A stretch of 34,921 nucleotides of DNA from an uncultured Ardenticatenia bacterium (lineage in GTDB: Bacteria > Chloroflexota > Anaerolineae > 4572-78 > NAK82), in assembly GCA_937127125.1 (NCBI GenBank), contig CAKZLO010000052.1, forward strand, positions 1 through 34,921. The letters run 5' to 3'. Below are positions 24,271 through 32,655 of the stretch, one piece after another. How positions within the stretch are numbered: position 1 is the stretch's first letter; every line of letters starts with the position of its first letter. The notes below the pieces were generated by a model, which made no database searches, was not told the origin of the DNA, and saw only the letters and a program-made list of their open reading frames with translations. Both the position numbers and the translations under genes were made by a program.

Positions 24271-25196
24271 AAGACCATGTACTGGTGCTACCTTTACCCG
24301 CATCTCGTGAGCGCATTGCCTCGGCCCAGGACTACGCATTATGTCGGCGTATTATGCAGGGGGCCAGCAAGAACTACTCTTTTGCCAGTCGCTTTCTACC
24401 ACGTGCAAAGCGCCCACACGTAGAAGCACTGTACGCGTTGATGCGCGTCGGGGATGATCGCGTCGATGTATCGCACACCAGCTTTCCGTCGCCTTATGCG
24501 GCTATCGAGGACTGGGAACGCACGTACTGGCATGCATTTGAAGTGGGAGATAGTCCTGATCCGGTGATGCGTGCTTTTCTCGATACAGCGTTCACCTTCG
24601 GTATTCCTCCTGAAACTATGGCTGCCTATTTTCGTGCGATGAAAGAAGACTTGACTATTCACCGTTTTCCTAGCTTTGCTGACCTGTGGCACTATATGGA
24701 AGGGAGCGCTATCCCGGTTGGACGCGCAATGACTTATATCTTGGGCGTACGTCCACCCTATCACGTTAACGACGCTTTGCCGGCGGCCGATAGCTTGGCG
24801 GTTGCTATGCAACTAAGCAATTTTTGGCGCGATATCTGGCAGGACTGGAATGATCTGGGGCGCATTTACATCCCGTTAGAGGATATGGAACGATTTGGCT
24901 ACACACCCATCGATTTGGCGGAAAGGCGCATAAATCGCTCGTGGCGGGATTTGCTTGAGTTTGAATTTGAGCGCACCGAAAACTACTATGAGCGAGCACG
25001 CTCGGGTATAACAATGCTGGCCAGTGGTCGCTGGGGAGTGATGACTGGCCTCGAGGTTTACCGTGCCATTTTGCCTGCAATCCGCCGCAACGGGTATGAC
25101 GTGTTTCATCGTCGTGTCGGGACATCGACAGTGCACAAATTGCTCCTAATGGTGAAAGCGGGTTGGCAAGTACTGACTCCGGCACGCCGCATATGA
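24261..25196 (+). CDS. crtB: Phytoene synthase
   Basis: 311 residues, a trans-isoprenyl diphosphate synthase of the squalene/phytoene type joining two geranylgeranyl diphosphates. The first acidic motif is MRVGDDRVD (Asp65, Asp66, Asp69) and the second NFWRDIWQDWNDLGRIYIP (Asp191, Asp195). GASKNYSFASRFLP is the usual substrate-pocket start. GAAAGGA lies 10 bp before the ATG, which overlaps the crtI end. The GGPP supplier (crtE) is not in this window. Its stop overlaps the cyclase start in ATGA. Confidence 0.95.
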   Translation: MALKDHVLVLPLPASRERIASAQDYALCRRIMQGASKNYSFASRFLPRAKRPHVEALYALMRVGDDRVDVSHTSFPSPYAAIEDWERTYWHAFEVGDSPDPVMRAFLDTAFTFGIPPETMAAYFRAMKEDLTIHRFPSFADLWHYMEGSAIPVGRAMTYILGVRPPYHVNDALPAADSLAVAMQLSNFWRDIWQDWNDLGRIYIPLEDMERFGYTPIDLAERRINRSWRDLLEFEFERTENYYERARSGITMLASGRWGVMTGLEVYRAILPAIRRNGYDVFHRRVGTSTVHKLLLMVKAGWQVLTPARRI

Positions 25197-26065
25197 TTCT
25201 AGATTTGTGCGCAGTCAGTCCGTCTTTCTGTCCTGCGCCTGGAGCGATCTACACGACCTACTTTGGGGTGCTCGCCCTTTTCCTGACATTACCTTTGGTA
25301 TGGTTGCTGGCATACGTGGCGCGTGACCTTTACCAACGTCTGTTAATGGGCCGCCCTGTTTCGATCGATCGGCGCGCTTATATCGTGGTGCTCTTGCATG
25401 TGATAATGGCCCTAGTATATACCACGCCATGGGATAATTATCTCTTGGCGAATGGGGTATGGTTTTATGATCCCCAACGTGTGAGTGGTGTCTTCTTGGG
25501 CTATGTGCCCATTGAGGAGTACTGCTTTTTTGTACTGCAAACCCTTCTGGTGGGTCTTTGGACACTCAGAGTGCGAAGCTATTTGAAATCTTCTGAAAGC
25601 CTTATTGTGTCGTCCTTGTCGCTTCGTCTTCGGCTGACGATTTTCGCCTTTGGGGTTTGGTTGGTTGCTATAGTACTGTGGATCATTGGATGGAAACCGG
25701 GGACGTATCTCGCCTTGATCCTTGCATGGGGGCTGATTCCTGTGCTGATTCAGCTCGGATTCGGTGGTGATATCTTGTGGACCAAGCGACGGTTGGTCGC
25801 ATGGGCGATGTTACCTCCTACCGTGTATCTGTGGTTGTTGGACTGGGTGGCGATAAGCAATGGCGTCTGGCAATTAGATCCTGATCAGACCACTGGACTG
25901 GCGTTAGCCGGTCTACCTCTGGAGGAAATGCTTTTCTTTCTAATTACCAATTTGATCATCACTTGTGGTGTGGTACTAATGGTGTCCGAGGTTAGTTATG
26001 TTCGGGCGCGGGCACTTCGTCAGCAGGTATGGATGAGATGGCAACGCTTCCTTTCATTCGGATGA
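25193..26065 (+). CDS. Lycopene cyclase, fused CrtYc-CrtYd type
   Basis: 290 residues and about seven membrane helices. Two copies of the cyclase domain are visible, each with the PxEE..FF motif: PIEEYCFF (106-113) after PWDNYLLANGVWFYD, and PLEEMLFF (242-249) after DWVAISNGVWQLD. This matches the fused form of the actinobacterial heterodimeric cyclases, also used by archaea, fungi and some Chloroflexota. It should make beta rings on lycopene; whether one end (gamma-carotene) or both is unclear. I use the ATG at 25193, overlapping the crtB stop as ATGA; an in-frame upstream ATG at 25163 lies within crtB. Confidence 0.9.
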   Translation: MILDLCAVSPSFCPAPGAIYTTYFGVLALFLTLPLVWLLAYVARDLYQRLLMGRPVSIDRRAYIVVLLHVIMALVYTTPWDNYLLANGVWFYDPQRVSGVFLGYVPIEEYCFFVLQTLLVGLWTLRVRSYLKSSESLIVSSLSLRLRLTIFAFGVWLVAIVLWIIGWKPGTYLALILAWGLIPVLIQLGFGGDILWTKRRLVAWAMLPPTVYLWLLDWVAISNGVWQLDPDQTTGLALAGLPLEEMLFFLITNLIITCGVVLMVSEVSYVRARALRQQVWMRWQRFLSFG

Positions 26066-26901
26066 AGTGTCTAATCCCTGTCTGCGTGCGATGGTTCCGT
26101 TTCGCAATAGGAATTGTGAGTAGGGTCCCTCTTCGTGAGCGCATCGCTGTAACGGCTTGGCTACTATCACTCATCGCCACACCAATTGTCCTATGGAGCA
26201 CAGACGAGCATATATTTCCTTGGTTGACATCACTAGGGGTTTTCACACAGGTGGTTGTCGTCTTATCTATGCTTGCCCGTACTTGGTCGTGGCAGCGGTT
26301 GGTGAGCACCAGCGGGACAATCATGATAGGGGCATGGGCGATCGAGGTGGTCGGTGTGCACACAGGGTTGCCCTTCGGACGTTATGAGTATAGTGATATG
26401 TTGCAGCCACAGCTGGGTGATGTGCCAGTGCTCATTCCATTTGCTTGGTTAATGATGTTGCCACCTGCTTGGGCAGTAGCAGAGGCGATTTTGCTGACGT
26501 GCGGTGACAAAACGCTATGGTGGCAGCGTCATCCGCTGATCTTGGCGGCATTTTCTGGGGCTGCTTTCACAGCATGGGATACTTTTCTCGATCCGCAAAT
26601 GGTTGCACGCGGATTATGGCAGTGGTTAACGCCCGGGGAGTATTTAGGCATTCCACTGCTTAACTTTCTGGGGTGGTGGTTAGCAGCTACCTTGCTGACA
26701 GCTGTGGTCCGGCCGAACTACATACCGCGAGTTTCTCTATTGTCTATATATACCCTTACTTGCATCTTGCAGGCCATTGGATTGGGAATCTTTTGGGAAC
26801 AGCCAGCCGCTGCGCTGTATGGCCTGATTATAATGGGAGGCTTTGTGCTTGTTGCGTGGAAGAGGGAGAAGTCCTTGTGGAAACCCTCCTCTGGACTTTG
26901 A
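26062..26901 (+). CDS. cruF: CruF-like carotenoid 1',2'-hydratase (DUF422 membrane protein)
   Basis: 279 residues, strongly hydrophobic, about seven helices. The family elements IEVVGVHTGLPFGRYEYSD, AWDTFLDPQMV and GIPLLNFLGWWL are present. CruF adds water to the 1',2' double bond of the acyclic psi end of gamma-carotene or similar, making a tertiary hydroxyl. This fits a monocyclic product and the glycosyltransferase two genes on. The start at 26062 forms an ATGA overlap with the cyclase stop; ATGs at 26029 and 26038 are alternatives. Its end overlaps the next gene by 25 bp. Confidence 0.88.
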   Translation: MKCLIPVCVRWFRFAIGIVSRVPLRERIAVTAWLLSLIATPIVLWSTDEHIFPWLTSLGVFTQVVVVLSMLARTWSWQRLVSTSGTIMIGAWAIEVVGVHTGLPFGRYEYSDMLQPQLGDVPVLIPFAWLMMLPPAWAVAEAILLTCGDKTLWWQRHPLILAAFSGAAFTAWDTFLDPQMVARGLWQWLTPGEYLGIPLLNFLGWWLAATLLTAVVRPNYIPRVSLLSIYTLTCILQAIGLGIFWEQPAAALYGLIIMGGFVLVAWKREKSLWKPSSGL

Positions 26902-27488
26902 TCGCCTTTGCCTGGGGTTCCGTACCTTTCTCTTTGTTGGTGGGATGGTTGGCTACCAGGCGTGACATTCGTGCCTATGGCGATCACAATCCTGGAGCTA
27001 CCAACGTGCTGCGTGCCTCTAATTGGCGCTGGTTTGCTTTAGCCCTGTTGCTGGATTACCTGAAAGGGGCATTGCCGGTAGGGATCCCTTACCTTTTGCT
27101 CAACATCCAGGATTGGCGCATCGTGCCGGTTGCGTTTGCTCCGTTGTTGGGGCATGCTTTCTCACCCTGGTTGCGCGGAAAAGGTGGCAAAGCCGTCGCT
27201 ACGACGTTTGGTGTCTGGAGTGGCCTCACCCTTGGTGCGGCGCCTATCATCCTTGCAGTGCTGTTTACCGCGTTCTTTGCGGTCTTCACATCGGGTGGTT
27301 GGACAACATTGACATCTATGCTCGGGCTAGGGTGCTTTGTGGCAATGCAATATGCCGGTTCTGCTCCGGAGCTGTTGATAGTCTGGATGCTCAATCTGGC
27401 TTTGATTGGCTGGCGGCATCGTGCAGAGCTGCGTAATCCGCCTCGGTTACGTGACTGGATACGCCGAAAAATCTTCTGGGTAGAATGA
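26877..27488 (+). CDS. PlsY-like acyltransferase within the carotenoid operon
   Basis: 203 residues, about five helices, size of glycerol-3-phosphate acyltransferase PlsY. Motif 1 is AWGSVPFSLLVG with DHNPGATNVLR (usual SGNxGATN altered), motif 2 is GKGGKAVATTFGVW (usual GKGVAT has Ala), and motif 3 near the C-terminus is changed to WRHRAELRNPPRL. The changed motifs and the place between cruF and a glycosyltransferase suggest it acylates a carotenoid glycoside or another lipid rather than serving housekeeping phospholipid synthesis; this is inference. GTG start with GGGAG 9 bp before; the upstream open frame lies inside cruF. Confidence 0.82.
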   Translation: METLLWTLIAFAWGSVPFSLLVGWLATRRDIRAYGDHNPGATNVLRASNWRWFALALLLDYLKGALPVGIPYLLLNIQDWRIVPVAFAPLLGHAFSPWLRGKGGKAVATTFGVWSGLTLGAAPIILAVLFTAFFAVFTSGGWTTLTSMLGLGCFVAMQYAGSAPELLIVWMLNLALIGWRHRAELRNPPRLRDWIRRKIFWVE

Positions 27489-28621
27489 TCTGGCTAGTTG
27501 GACTCAGCGTTCTGATCCTGATCACACTCATCAGCATTGTCAATGCTCTCACGTTCACGCGTCTGCGACCGGCCCCTCTGCGCCAGTTCCCAAGTGTTTC
27601 GATTCTAGTGCCCGCCCGTAACGAAGCAGAGTATATCGAAGAAACCCTGGAACGTCTGCTGCGAATGGACTATCCCAACTTTGAGGTCTTGGTGTTGGAT
27701 GATGCTTCCGCTGATGATACTCTTCAGCGTGCTCAGACGATTGCGGAACGTGATTCACGCCTGTCGGTGCTTAATGGGGAGCCTTTACCAGAGGGTTGGG
27801 TTGGCAAGAACTGGGCTTGTCACCAACTCGCGAAGCATGCCAAGGGCGAGATCATGATTTTCACGGATGCCGACGTATGCTGGGAGCCGTCAGCACTTGT
27901 TGCCTTATTGCATCTTATGGAGCGAACCCAGGTTGATTTGTTGACCGTCTGGCCTACTCAGGACACAGTCACATGGTCGGAGCGACTAGTGGTGCCAATG
28001 ATGATGTTTACTATCATCAACTATTTGCCAGAACTGGCGGTACGCTATGTCCCTTGGCCTGTCTTTGCTGCGGCGAATGGACAGTGCTTGGTCTTTCGGC
28101 AATCAGCCTATAAGCGAATCGGCGGGCATGCGCAAGTGCGCCAGAGCATTATAGAGGATATGGGACTCGCCTGGAACATCAAGCGTTATGGACTGCGCTT
28201 GCTAATGGCGGAAGGCAATCGTCTTATCCATGCCCGCATGTATCGCTCTTGGGCCGAGGTGCGGGACGGTTTTGCTAAGAATATCCTTGCGGGACACGGG
28301 GGCAAGCCTTTCTTCTTGTTGTTGTCAGCAGTTTTTCACTGGTGGTTGTTCGTTGTCCCTTGGTTGTGGCTGCCTATCGGCTCGTTGTTGCCCTCGAGTG
28401 AGCATTGGCCGTGGATACCCATGGCAATGGTGGCTATGGGTGGTGGTGTTCGTGCATTGAGCGCTGCTGTCACCCATCAACGGCTGCGCGACGCTCTGCT
28501 ATTGCCGATATCGAATGTTCTTATGACGGTTATCGCCGCGAGGGCACTCGCTTGGCATTACCGGTATGGTGGGCCACGCTGGAAAGGTCGTACGCTGGTA
28601 CGTAATACGGAGGGAAGATGA
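27485..28621 (+). CDS. GT2-family glycosyltransferase, probably for carotenoids (CruG-like)
   Basis: 378 residues. An N-terminal membrane helix is followed by a GT2 catalytic domain (VSILVPARNEAEYIEETLERL, VLVLDDASADDT, the metal-binding IFTDADVCWEP, and SIIEDMGLAWNIKRYG) and two or three C-terminal helices. This build is shared by CruG (2'-O-glycosyltransferase) and CrtQ types that glycosylate hydroxylated carotenoids. Following CruF, the likely acceptor is the hydroxylated psi end. Start ATGA-overlaps the PlsY-like stop; the end ATGA-overlaps the next gene, so the genes are translationally coupled. Confidence 0.85.
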   Translation: MIWLVGLSVLILITLISIVNALTFTRLRPAPLRQFPSVSILVPARNEAEYIEETLERLLRMDYPNFEVLVLDDASADDTLQRAQTIAERDSRLSVLNGEPLPEGWVGKNWACHQLAKHAKGEIMIFTDADVCWEPSALVALLHLMERTQVDLLTVWPTQDTVTWSERLVVPMMMFTIINYLPELAVRYVPWPVFAAANGQCLVFRQSAYKRIGGHAQVRQSIIEDMGLAWNIKRYGLRLLMAEGNRLIHARMYRSWAEVRDGFAKNILAGHGGKPFFLLLSAVFHWWLFVVPWLWLPIGSLLPSSEHWPWIPMAMVAMGGGVRALSAAVTHQRLRDALLLPISNVLMTVIAARALAWHYRYGGPRWKGRTLVRNTEGR

Positions 28622-30108
28622 ACTCCATCTGGGATGTCATCGTGGTGGGTGCAGGAGTGGGAGGTTTAAGCGCAGCTATTCGTTTGGCTGCAGCAGGTCT
28701 GCGCGTACTGGTGTTGGAACAAAATGACTTGCCAGGAGGCAAGCTGACCCAGAGGTTTCACAATGGATACCGATGGGATTGCGGACCCTCGGTGATTACG
28801 ATGCGCGGCGTACTGGAGGATCTGTTTGCGGCGGCGGGACGCCGTATGGAGGACTATTTATCTCTGCAGCCTGTTGTGCCTTATACACGCTATTTCTATC
28901 CGGATGGGACCAGGCTAGACATAAGCGGAGATTTGTCCCACTTATCGCCACAGCTGGAGCGTTTGGCCAAGCGAGATCTCGAAGGATATTTGAAATTCTT
29001 AGCTTATGCTGCGCGTTTGTACCGGGTCGTCGCGCCAACTTTTATCTACGGAGAACCTCCTCGGCTGGGTAATCTGTTCAAACAGCCATTGGGAGATATT
29101 CGGTATCTGGATGGATGGCGCACGATGAGTTATGCTATTCGTGGCTTCGGGCTTTCTCCCTATTTACACCAGCTCTTGTGCCGTTTTGCCACATATGTCG
29201 GCTCCGACCCATTTCGCGCACCAGCGACACTTAATGTGATTGCGCACGTCGAGCTTAACGAGGGTGTGTGGTATCCAGTAGGCGGCATCTATCGTATTAT
29301 GGAAGCGCTGCTGCGTCTGGCTCAAGAATTAGGCGTACAGATTGAATGTGGGCGAGCGGTGAGACAGTTGGAGATCGTGGATGGTGTGATACGTGGAGTG
29401 GTGTGCGCTGATGGCACGGTAGAACGAACGCGTAGCGTGGTGGCCAATGTGGATGTTAATGTGGTCCATGACGCTTGGTTGTCCGGGCATGATGCCAGAG
29501 CTCGTGATCGTGCGCGCCAGTTACAATCTTATGAGCCTTCGTGTTCCGGTTTTATTATGTTGCTAGGGGTTCGCGGATATCATCCCCAACTGCTACATCA
29601 TAACATCTTTTTCTCCTCCGACTATCAGCGCGAGTTTCGCGAGATCTTCAGAGAGGGGGTACCACCAACAGAGCCAACCATATATGTAGCTATCACAAGT
29701 CGGAGCACTCCTCAAGACGCGCCGTCTGATGCGGAAAATTGGTTCGTATTGGTCAATGCACCATCTTTGGGAGGCACATGGAACTGGGAGGTAGAAGCGG
29801 AACGTTATGCTAATCGTATCCTGGAACGTTTGGCGATGTATGGACTGGATGTGCGCTCTCGGATTGCGGTACGCTATATTGTAACGCCAGTCGAAATTGC
29901 ACGCACGACGGGCGCCTGGCGTGGGGCGCTGTATGGTGCCGCTTCCAATTCGCCGTGGGCTGCTTTCCGTCGTCCGCACAATCGTGTCGCCGAGGTGCGA
30001 GGGCTTTATCTCGCTGGGGGTAGTGTCCATCCGGGTGGTGGTGTGCCGTTGGCGATCCTCTCGGGGCGATTAGCCAGCCGCATGCTCATAGAAGATGGAC
30101 CTGCGTAG
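28618..30108 (+). CDS. Second CrtI-family carotenoid oxidoreductase (CrtD-like)
   Basis: 496 residues. DVIVVGAGVGGLSAAIRLAAAG binds FAD, PGGKLTQRFHNGYRWDCGPS is the usual following block, and the C-terminus has GLYLAGGSVHPGGGVPLAIL. The GGSxHPGGG form occurs often in CrtD (3',4'-desaturase) and related enzymes, compared with GQGTYPGIG in the operon's first CrtI. A CrtD-type desaturation at the hydrated end would extend conjugation, as in myxol or deinoxanthin routes. Ketolase (CrtO-like) or aldehyde-forming oxidase activity cannot be excluded. GGAGGG lies just before the ATG. Confidence 0.85.
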   Translation: MNSIWDVIVVGAGVGGLSAAIRLAAAGLRVLVLEQNDLPGGKLTQRFHNGYRWDCGPSVITMRGVLEDLFAAAGRRMEDYLSLQPVVPYTRYFYPDGTRLDISGDLSHLSPQLERLAKRDLEGYLKFLAYAARLYRVVAPTFIYGEPPRLGNLFKQPLGDIRYLDGWRTMSYAIRGFGLSPYLHQLLCRFATYVGSDPFRAPATLNVIAHVELNEGVWYPVGGIYRIMEALLRLAQELGVQIECGRAVRQLEIVDGVIRGVVCADGTVERTRSVVANVDVNVVHDAWLSGHDARARDRARQLQSYEPSCSGFIMLLGVRGYHPQLLHHNIFFSSDYQREFREIFREGVPPTEPTIYVAITSRSTPQDAPSDAENWFVLVNAPSLGGTWNWEVEAERYANRILERLAMYGLDVRSRIAVRYIVTPVEIARTTGAWRGALYGAASNSPWAAFRRPHNRVAEVRGLYLAGGSVHPGGGVPLAILSGRLASRMLIEDGPA

Positions 30109-30135
30109 AAACATTTTCAATGGGAGGACAATCTA

Positions 30136-31440
30136 ATGGCCAAGTCGGTGCCGATGCCAAGTTCGCAGACAGGGTTGCGTGCGCTCCAAGCGTTGCTGCG
30201 TGAACGACACCCATTAGCGGCTTTGCGTGTGTTTCAAGCTGAGACGGGAAACGTTTTTCGCATACGGCTTGGCCACTTTGCTCCCATCATTATGGTTGGC
30301 CCACAGGCGGCGCGCTTTATTCTGGTTGATGCGTATGAACACTTTCGCTGGCGCAATGAATATGATCCGGTGACTGAACTTCTCCGGCACGGAGTCCTAG
30401 TTGAGGATGGCAACAAGCACGATACCTTGCGCAACGTTATGGCGCCGCCGTTGCATCCCAAGAGGTTGCCCGGTTACGTTGCAACTCTGATTCGCCGAAC
30501 CGACCAGATAAGTGCTGGCTGGCAAGATGGTGCTGTGGTTGATATGTTGGTTGAAATGCGCAAGATCACCCTGCTCAATTTGCTCGAGGCCCTCTATAAT
30601 GTGGATTTCACAGAGCCAATGAAGGAACTCTGGTTTTCAATTTTGACACTGATTCGTTACATCTCGCCAGGTCTGTGGATGATATGGCGTGGGGCGCCTG
30701 TGCCTGGCGCGAGTAGTGCACGGCAGCGCGTTGACCGCTATCTCTATGATCTTATCCATGTCAGGCGCGCAGCGATTCTGGCAGGAAAAGCCCCTGGGGA
30801 TGATCTGCTCGGACATCTCATCATGTCTGGCATTGATGATGACTTGATTCGCGATCAATTGCTCACGATCCTGATTGCTGGGCACGACACCAATACAGCC
30901 TTGTTAGCCTGGAGCTGGTATCTGCTGGGCACACATCCGGACGCTATGCAACGTGCTCGGGAAGAGGTAGATAACCAGATTGGTAATCACCTGCCGGATG
31001 TGGATCAGCTCTCACGGTTGCGCTATCTGGGGTTTGTCATCCGGGAGGCATTACGACTATATCCTCCGATCCATTTAGGCTCGCGGGTGGCTGGCGAAGA
31101 GTTGGAGTTTGATGGCTATCGCATCCCAGCGGGTGAGCGGGTGATCTACTCCATATACCTGACCCAACGTGATCCGGCTTTGTGGCCTGATCCAGATGCT
31201 TTCATCCCGGAGCGCCACGCGCAAGGGGCACAACAACCAGCTTTTGCGTGGCTGGCGTTTGGTGGGGGCAAGCGTAATTGCATGGGTGCAGCTTTTGGTC
31301 AGTTGGAAGCACGGACGGTGCTGGCCCGCCTTTTGCAGACGCATGAATTCACCCTAGTCAACGCAGCTGTTCATCCGCATATGGGGGCTACTCTTGAGCC
31401 AAGGCCTGGGGTATTTATGCAAGTGCGTCGGCGCAGGTGA
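30136..31440 (+). CDS. Cytochrome P450, probable carotenoid hydroxylase
   Basis: 434 residues with all class signatures: I-helix AGHDTNT (248-254), ExxR in EALRLYPP (Glu304, Arg307), PERHAQG, and heme loop FGGGKRNCMG with Cys382 as iron ligand. No membrane anchor is evident, so it is soluble-type. Being last in a crt operon suggests carotenoid hydroxylation, as with Thermus CYP175A1 (beta-ring 3-hydroxylase) or Deinococcus CYP287A1 (2-hydroxylase); the choice needs an alignment. No ferredoxin or reductase gene accompanies it. GGGAGG sits well placed before the ATG, 27 bp after the previous stop. Confidence 0.9.
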   Translation: MAKSVPMPSSQTGLRALQALLRERHPLAALRVFQAETGNVFRIRLGHFAPIIMVGPQAARFILVDAYEHFRWRNEYDPVTELLRHGVLVEDGNKHDTLRNVMAPPLHPKRLPGYVATLIRRTDQISAGWQDGAVVDMLVEMRKITLLNLLEALYNVDFTEPMKELWFSILTLIRYISPGLWMIWRGAPVPGASSARQRVDRYLYDLIHVRRAAILAGKAPGDDLLGHLIMSGIDDDLIRDQLLTILIAGHDTNTALLAWSWYLLGTHPDAMQRAREEVDNQIGNHLPDVDQLSRLRYLGFVIREALRLYPPIHLGSRVAGEELEFDGYRIPAGERVIYSIYLTQRDPALWPDPDAFIPERHAQGAQQPAFAWLAFGGGKRNCMGAAFGQLEARTVLARLLQTHEFTLVNAAVHPHMGATLEPRPGVFMQVRRRR

Positions 31441-31443
31441 GTC

Positions 31444-31486
31444 ATCCAGCTGGCTGGATACATAGAAAAAAACCGATCGGTTTTTT
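31444..31486 (+). terminator. Terminator after the carotenoid operon
   Basis: Two inverted repeats stand in tandem. ATCCAGC-TG-GCTGGAT (31444-31459) is followed by the 20-bp perfect palindrome AAAAAACC-GATC-GGTTTTTT (31467-31486). The A/T arms give a T run on either strand, so it can act in both directions. It insulates the carotenoid operon from the ribosomal operon promoter starting 18 bp later. Confidence 0.75.
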
Positions 31487-31503
31487 CAAACCTTGGGCTG
31501 GAT

Positions 31504-31532
31504 TTGACGACCTATCGTAAGTGTGATAGTAT
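31504..31532 (+). promoter_or_regulatory. Promoter of the str (rpsL) operon
   Basis: TTGACG (31504-31509), 17-bp spacer, and an extended -10, TGATAGTAT, whose core is 31527-31532. Transcription would start near 31539, about 70 nt before rpsL. Confidence 0.65.
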
Positions 31533-31606
31533 TGAACTTCATGCTTTAGATCCACATTGAAGCCAGTGTGGATTGGTCATTCGTGCATTTTTAGAAGGAG
31601 GGAGCT

Positions 31607-32023
31607 TTGCCTACCATTAATCAGCTCGTGCGCAGACCGCGTGTTGCCAAGCGGAGCAAAAGTAAAGCGCCAGCCTTGCGCTACACTTTCAATGCGTTGA
31701 AGGGAGGCTTGCAGATGCGGCCAGAGGGAGCGCCACAAAAGCGTGGTGTATGCACGCAAGTGCGCACTATGACGCCGAAGAAGCCCAATTCGGCGCTGCG
31801 CAAGATTGCGCGTGTTCGTTTGACGAACGGGATTGAGGTGACTGCATACATACCGGGCGAGGGTCACAACCTCCAGGAACACTCGGTTGTCCTGGTGCGT
31901 GGTGGACGTGTGAAGGATCTGCCGGGTGTGCGTTATCATATCGTGCGCGGTGCATTGGATGCGGCCGGTGTGGAGAATCGTAAGCGCGGGCGATCCAAAT
32001 ATGGTGCCAAGCGCCCGAAGTGA
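31607..32023 (+). CDS. rpsL: Ribosomal protein S12
   Basis: 138 residues, starting at TTG (31607) with AAGGAGG 5-6 bp upstream; the read [12 protein letters not shown] is the exact conserved N-terminus, so the rare start codon is firm. [10 protein letters not shown] and [13 protein letters not shown], which carry the streptomycin-contact lysines, are wild-type. Between PAL and PQKRGVCT it has an extra stretch ([18 protein letters not shown]) corresponding to the insertion seen in Firmicutes S12 and absent from E. coli and Thermus. First gene of the str operon. Confidence 0.97.
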   Translation: MPTINQLVRRPRVAKRSKSKAPALRYTFNALKGGLQMRPEGAPQKRGVCTQVRTMTPKKPNSALRKIARVRLTNGIEVTAYIPGEGHNLQEHSVVLVRGGRVKDLPGVRYHIVRGALDAAGVENRKRGRSKYGAKRPK

Positions 32024-32057
32024 GCACTATCCGCTAGTTGGGATGCAGAGGTGAAGG

Positions 32058-32528
32058 ATGTCGAGACGAACTCGTGCTGAGCGCCGTCCTGTCAAGCCTG
32101 ATGTAAGATACAATAGTGAATTAGTGGCACGTTTTTGCAATAAAATAATGCGCAACGGCAAGAAGAGTCTTGCCACGCGCATTGTTTACGATGCGTTCGA
32201 TATCATCGAACAGCGGACGAAGAAATCGCCTCTTGAGATCTTCGAGACAGCGGTCAAGAATACGATGCCTATGATAGAGGTGCGTCCGCGACGAGTAGGC
32301 GGTGCCACATATCAGATTCCTATGGAAGTTCGTCCGGAGAGACGCTTGAGTCTCTCGCTGCGCTGGTTGGTACAAAGTATGCGTCAGCGCCCTGGCAAGT
32401 CTATGGCGGAGAAGGTAGCCGCTGAGCTAATAGACGCCGCCGCTGGCCAAGGAGCCTCAGTCAAGAAGAAGGAAGACACTCATCGGATGGCAGAAGCCAA
32501 CCGCGCGTTTGCCCACTATCGCTGGTAG
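32058..32528 (+). CDS. rpsG: Ribosomal protein S7
   Basis: 156 residues, standard length. S7 nucleates assembly of the 30S head by binding the 16S 3' domain and often represses its own operon. [43 protein letters not shown] and [11 protein letters not shown] are canonical. It lies 34 bp after rpsL with AGAGGTGAAGG before the ATG. Confidence 0.97.
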   Translation: MSRRTRAERRPVKPDVRYNSELVARFCNKIMRNGKKSLATRIVYDAFDIIEQRTKKSPLEIFETAVKNTMPMIEVRPRRVGGATYQIPMEVRPERRLSLSLRWLVQSMRQRPGKSMAEKVAAELIDAAAGQGASVKKKEDTHRMAEANRAFAHYRW

Positions 32529-32591
32529 TTTGCTCCGCGAGCAGTAACATCTCGTAGTCGGCTCCCTTTCCGGGACACGATAGATTACATC

Positions 32592-32614
32592 CTGGCGATG
32601 GTGGTCATCGCCAG
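32592..32614 (+). other. Stem-loop in the rpsG-fusA spacer
   Basis: CTGGCGATG (32592-32600) and CATCGCCAG (32606-32614) make a perfect 9-bp stem with a 5-base loop, 63 bp after rpsG and 41 bp before fusA. No T run follows. It may be a processing site, an attenuator or a feedback site for a ribosomal protein; which one cannot be told. Confidence 0.6.
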
Positions 32615-32655
32615 CAATAATTGTTCAGGTTCTGGAGTAGCATCTCTGGTGCTAT

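Noticed and set aside
31607-32023. The extra stretch in S12 as a possible intein or recent insertion
   Set aside because: It is only about 18 residues and matches the place of the insertion known in Firmicutes S12, so it is an old lineage feature.
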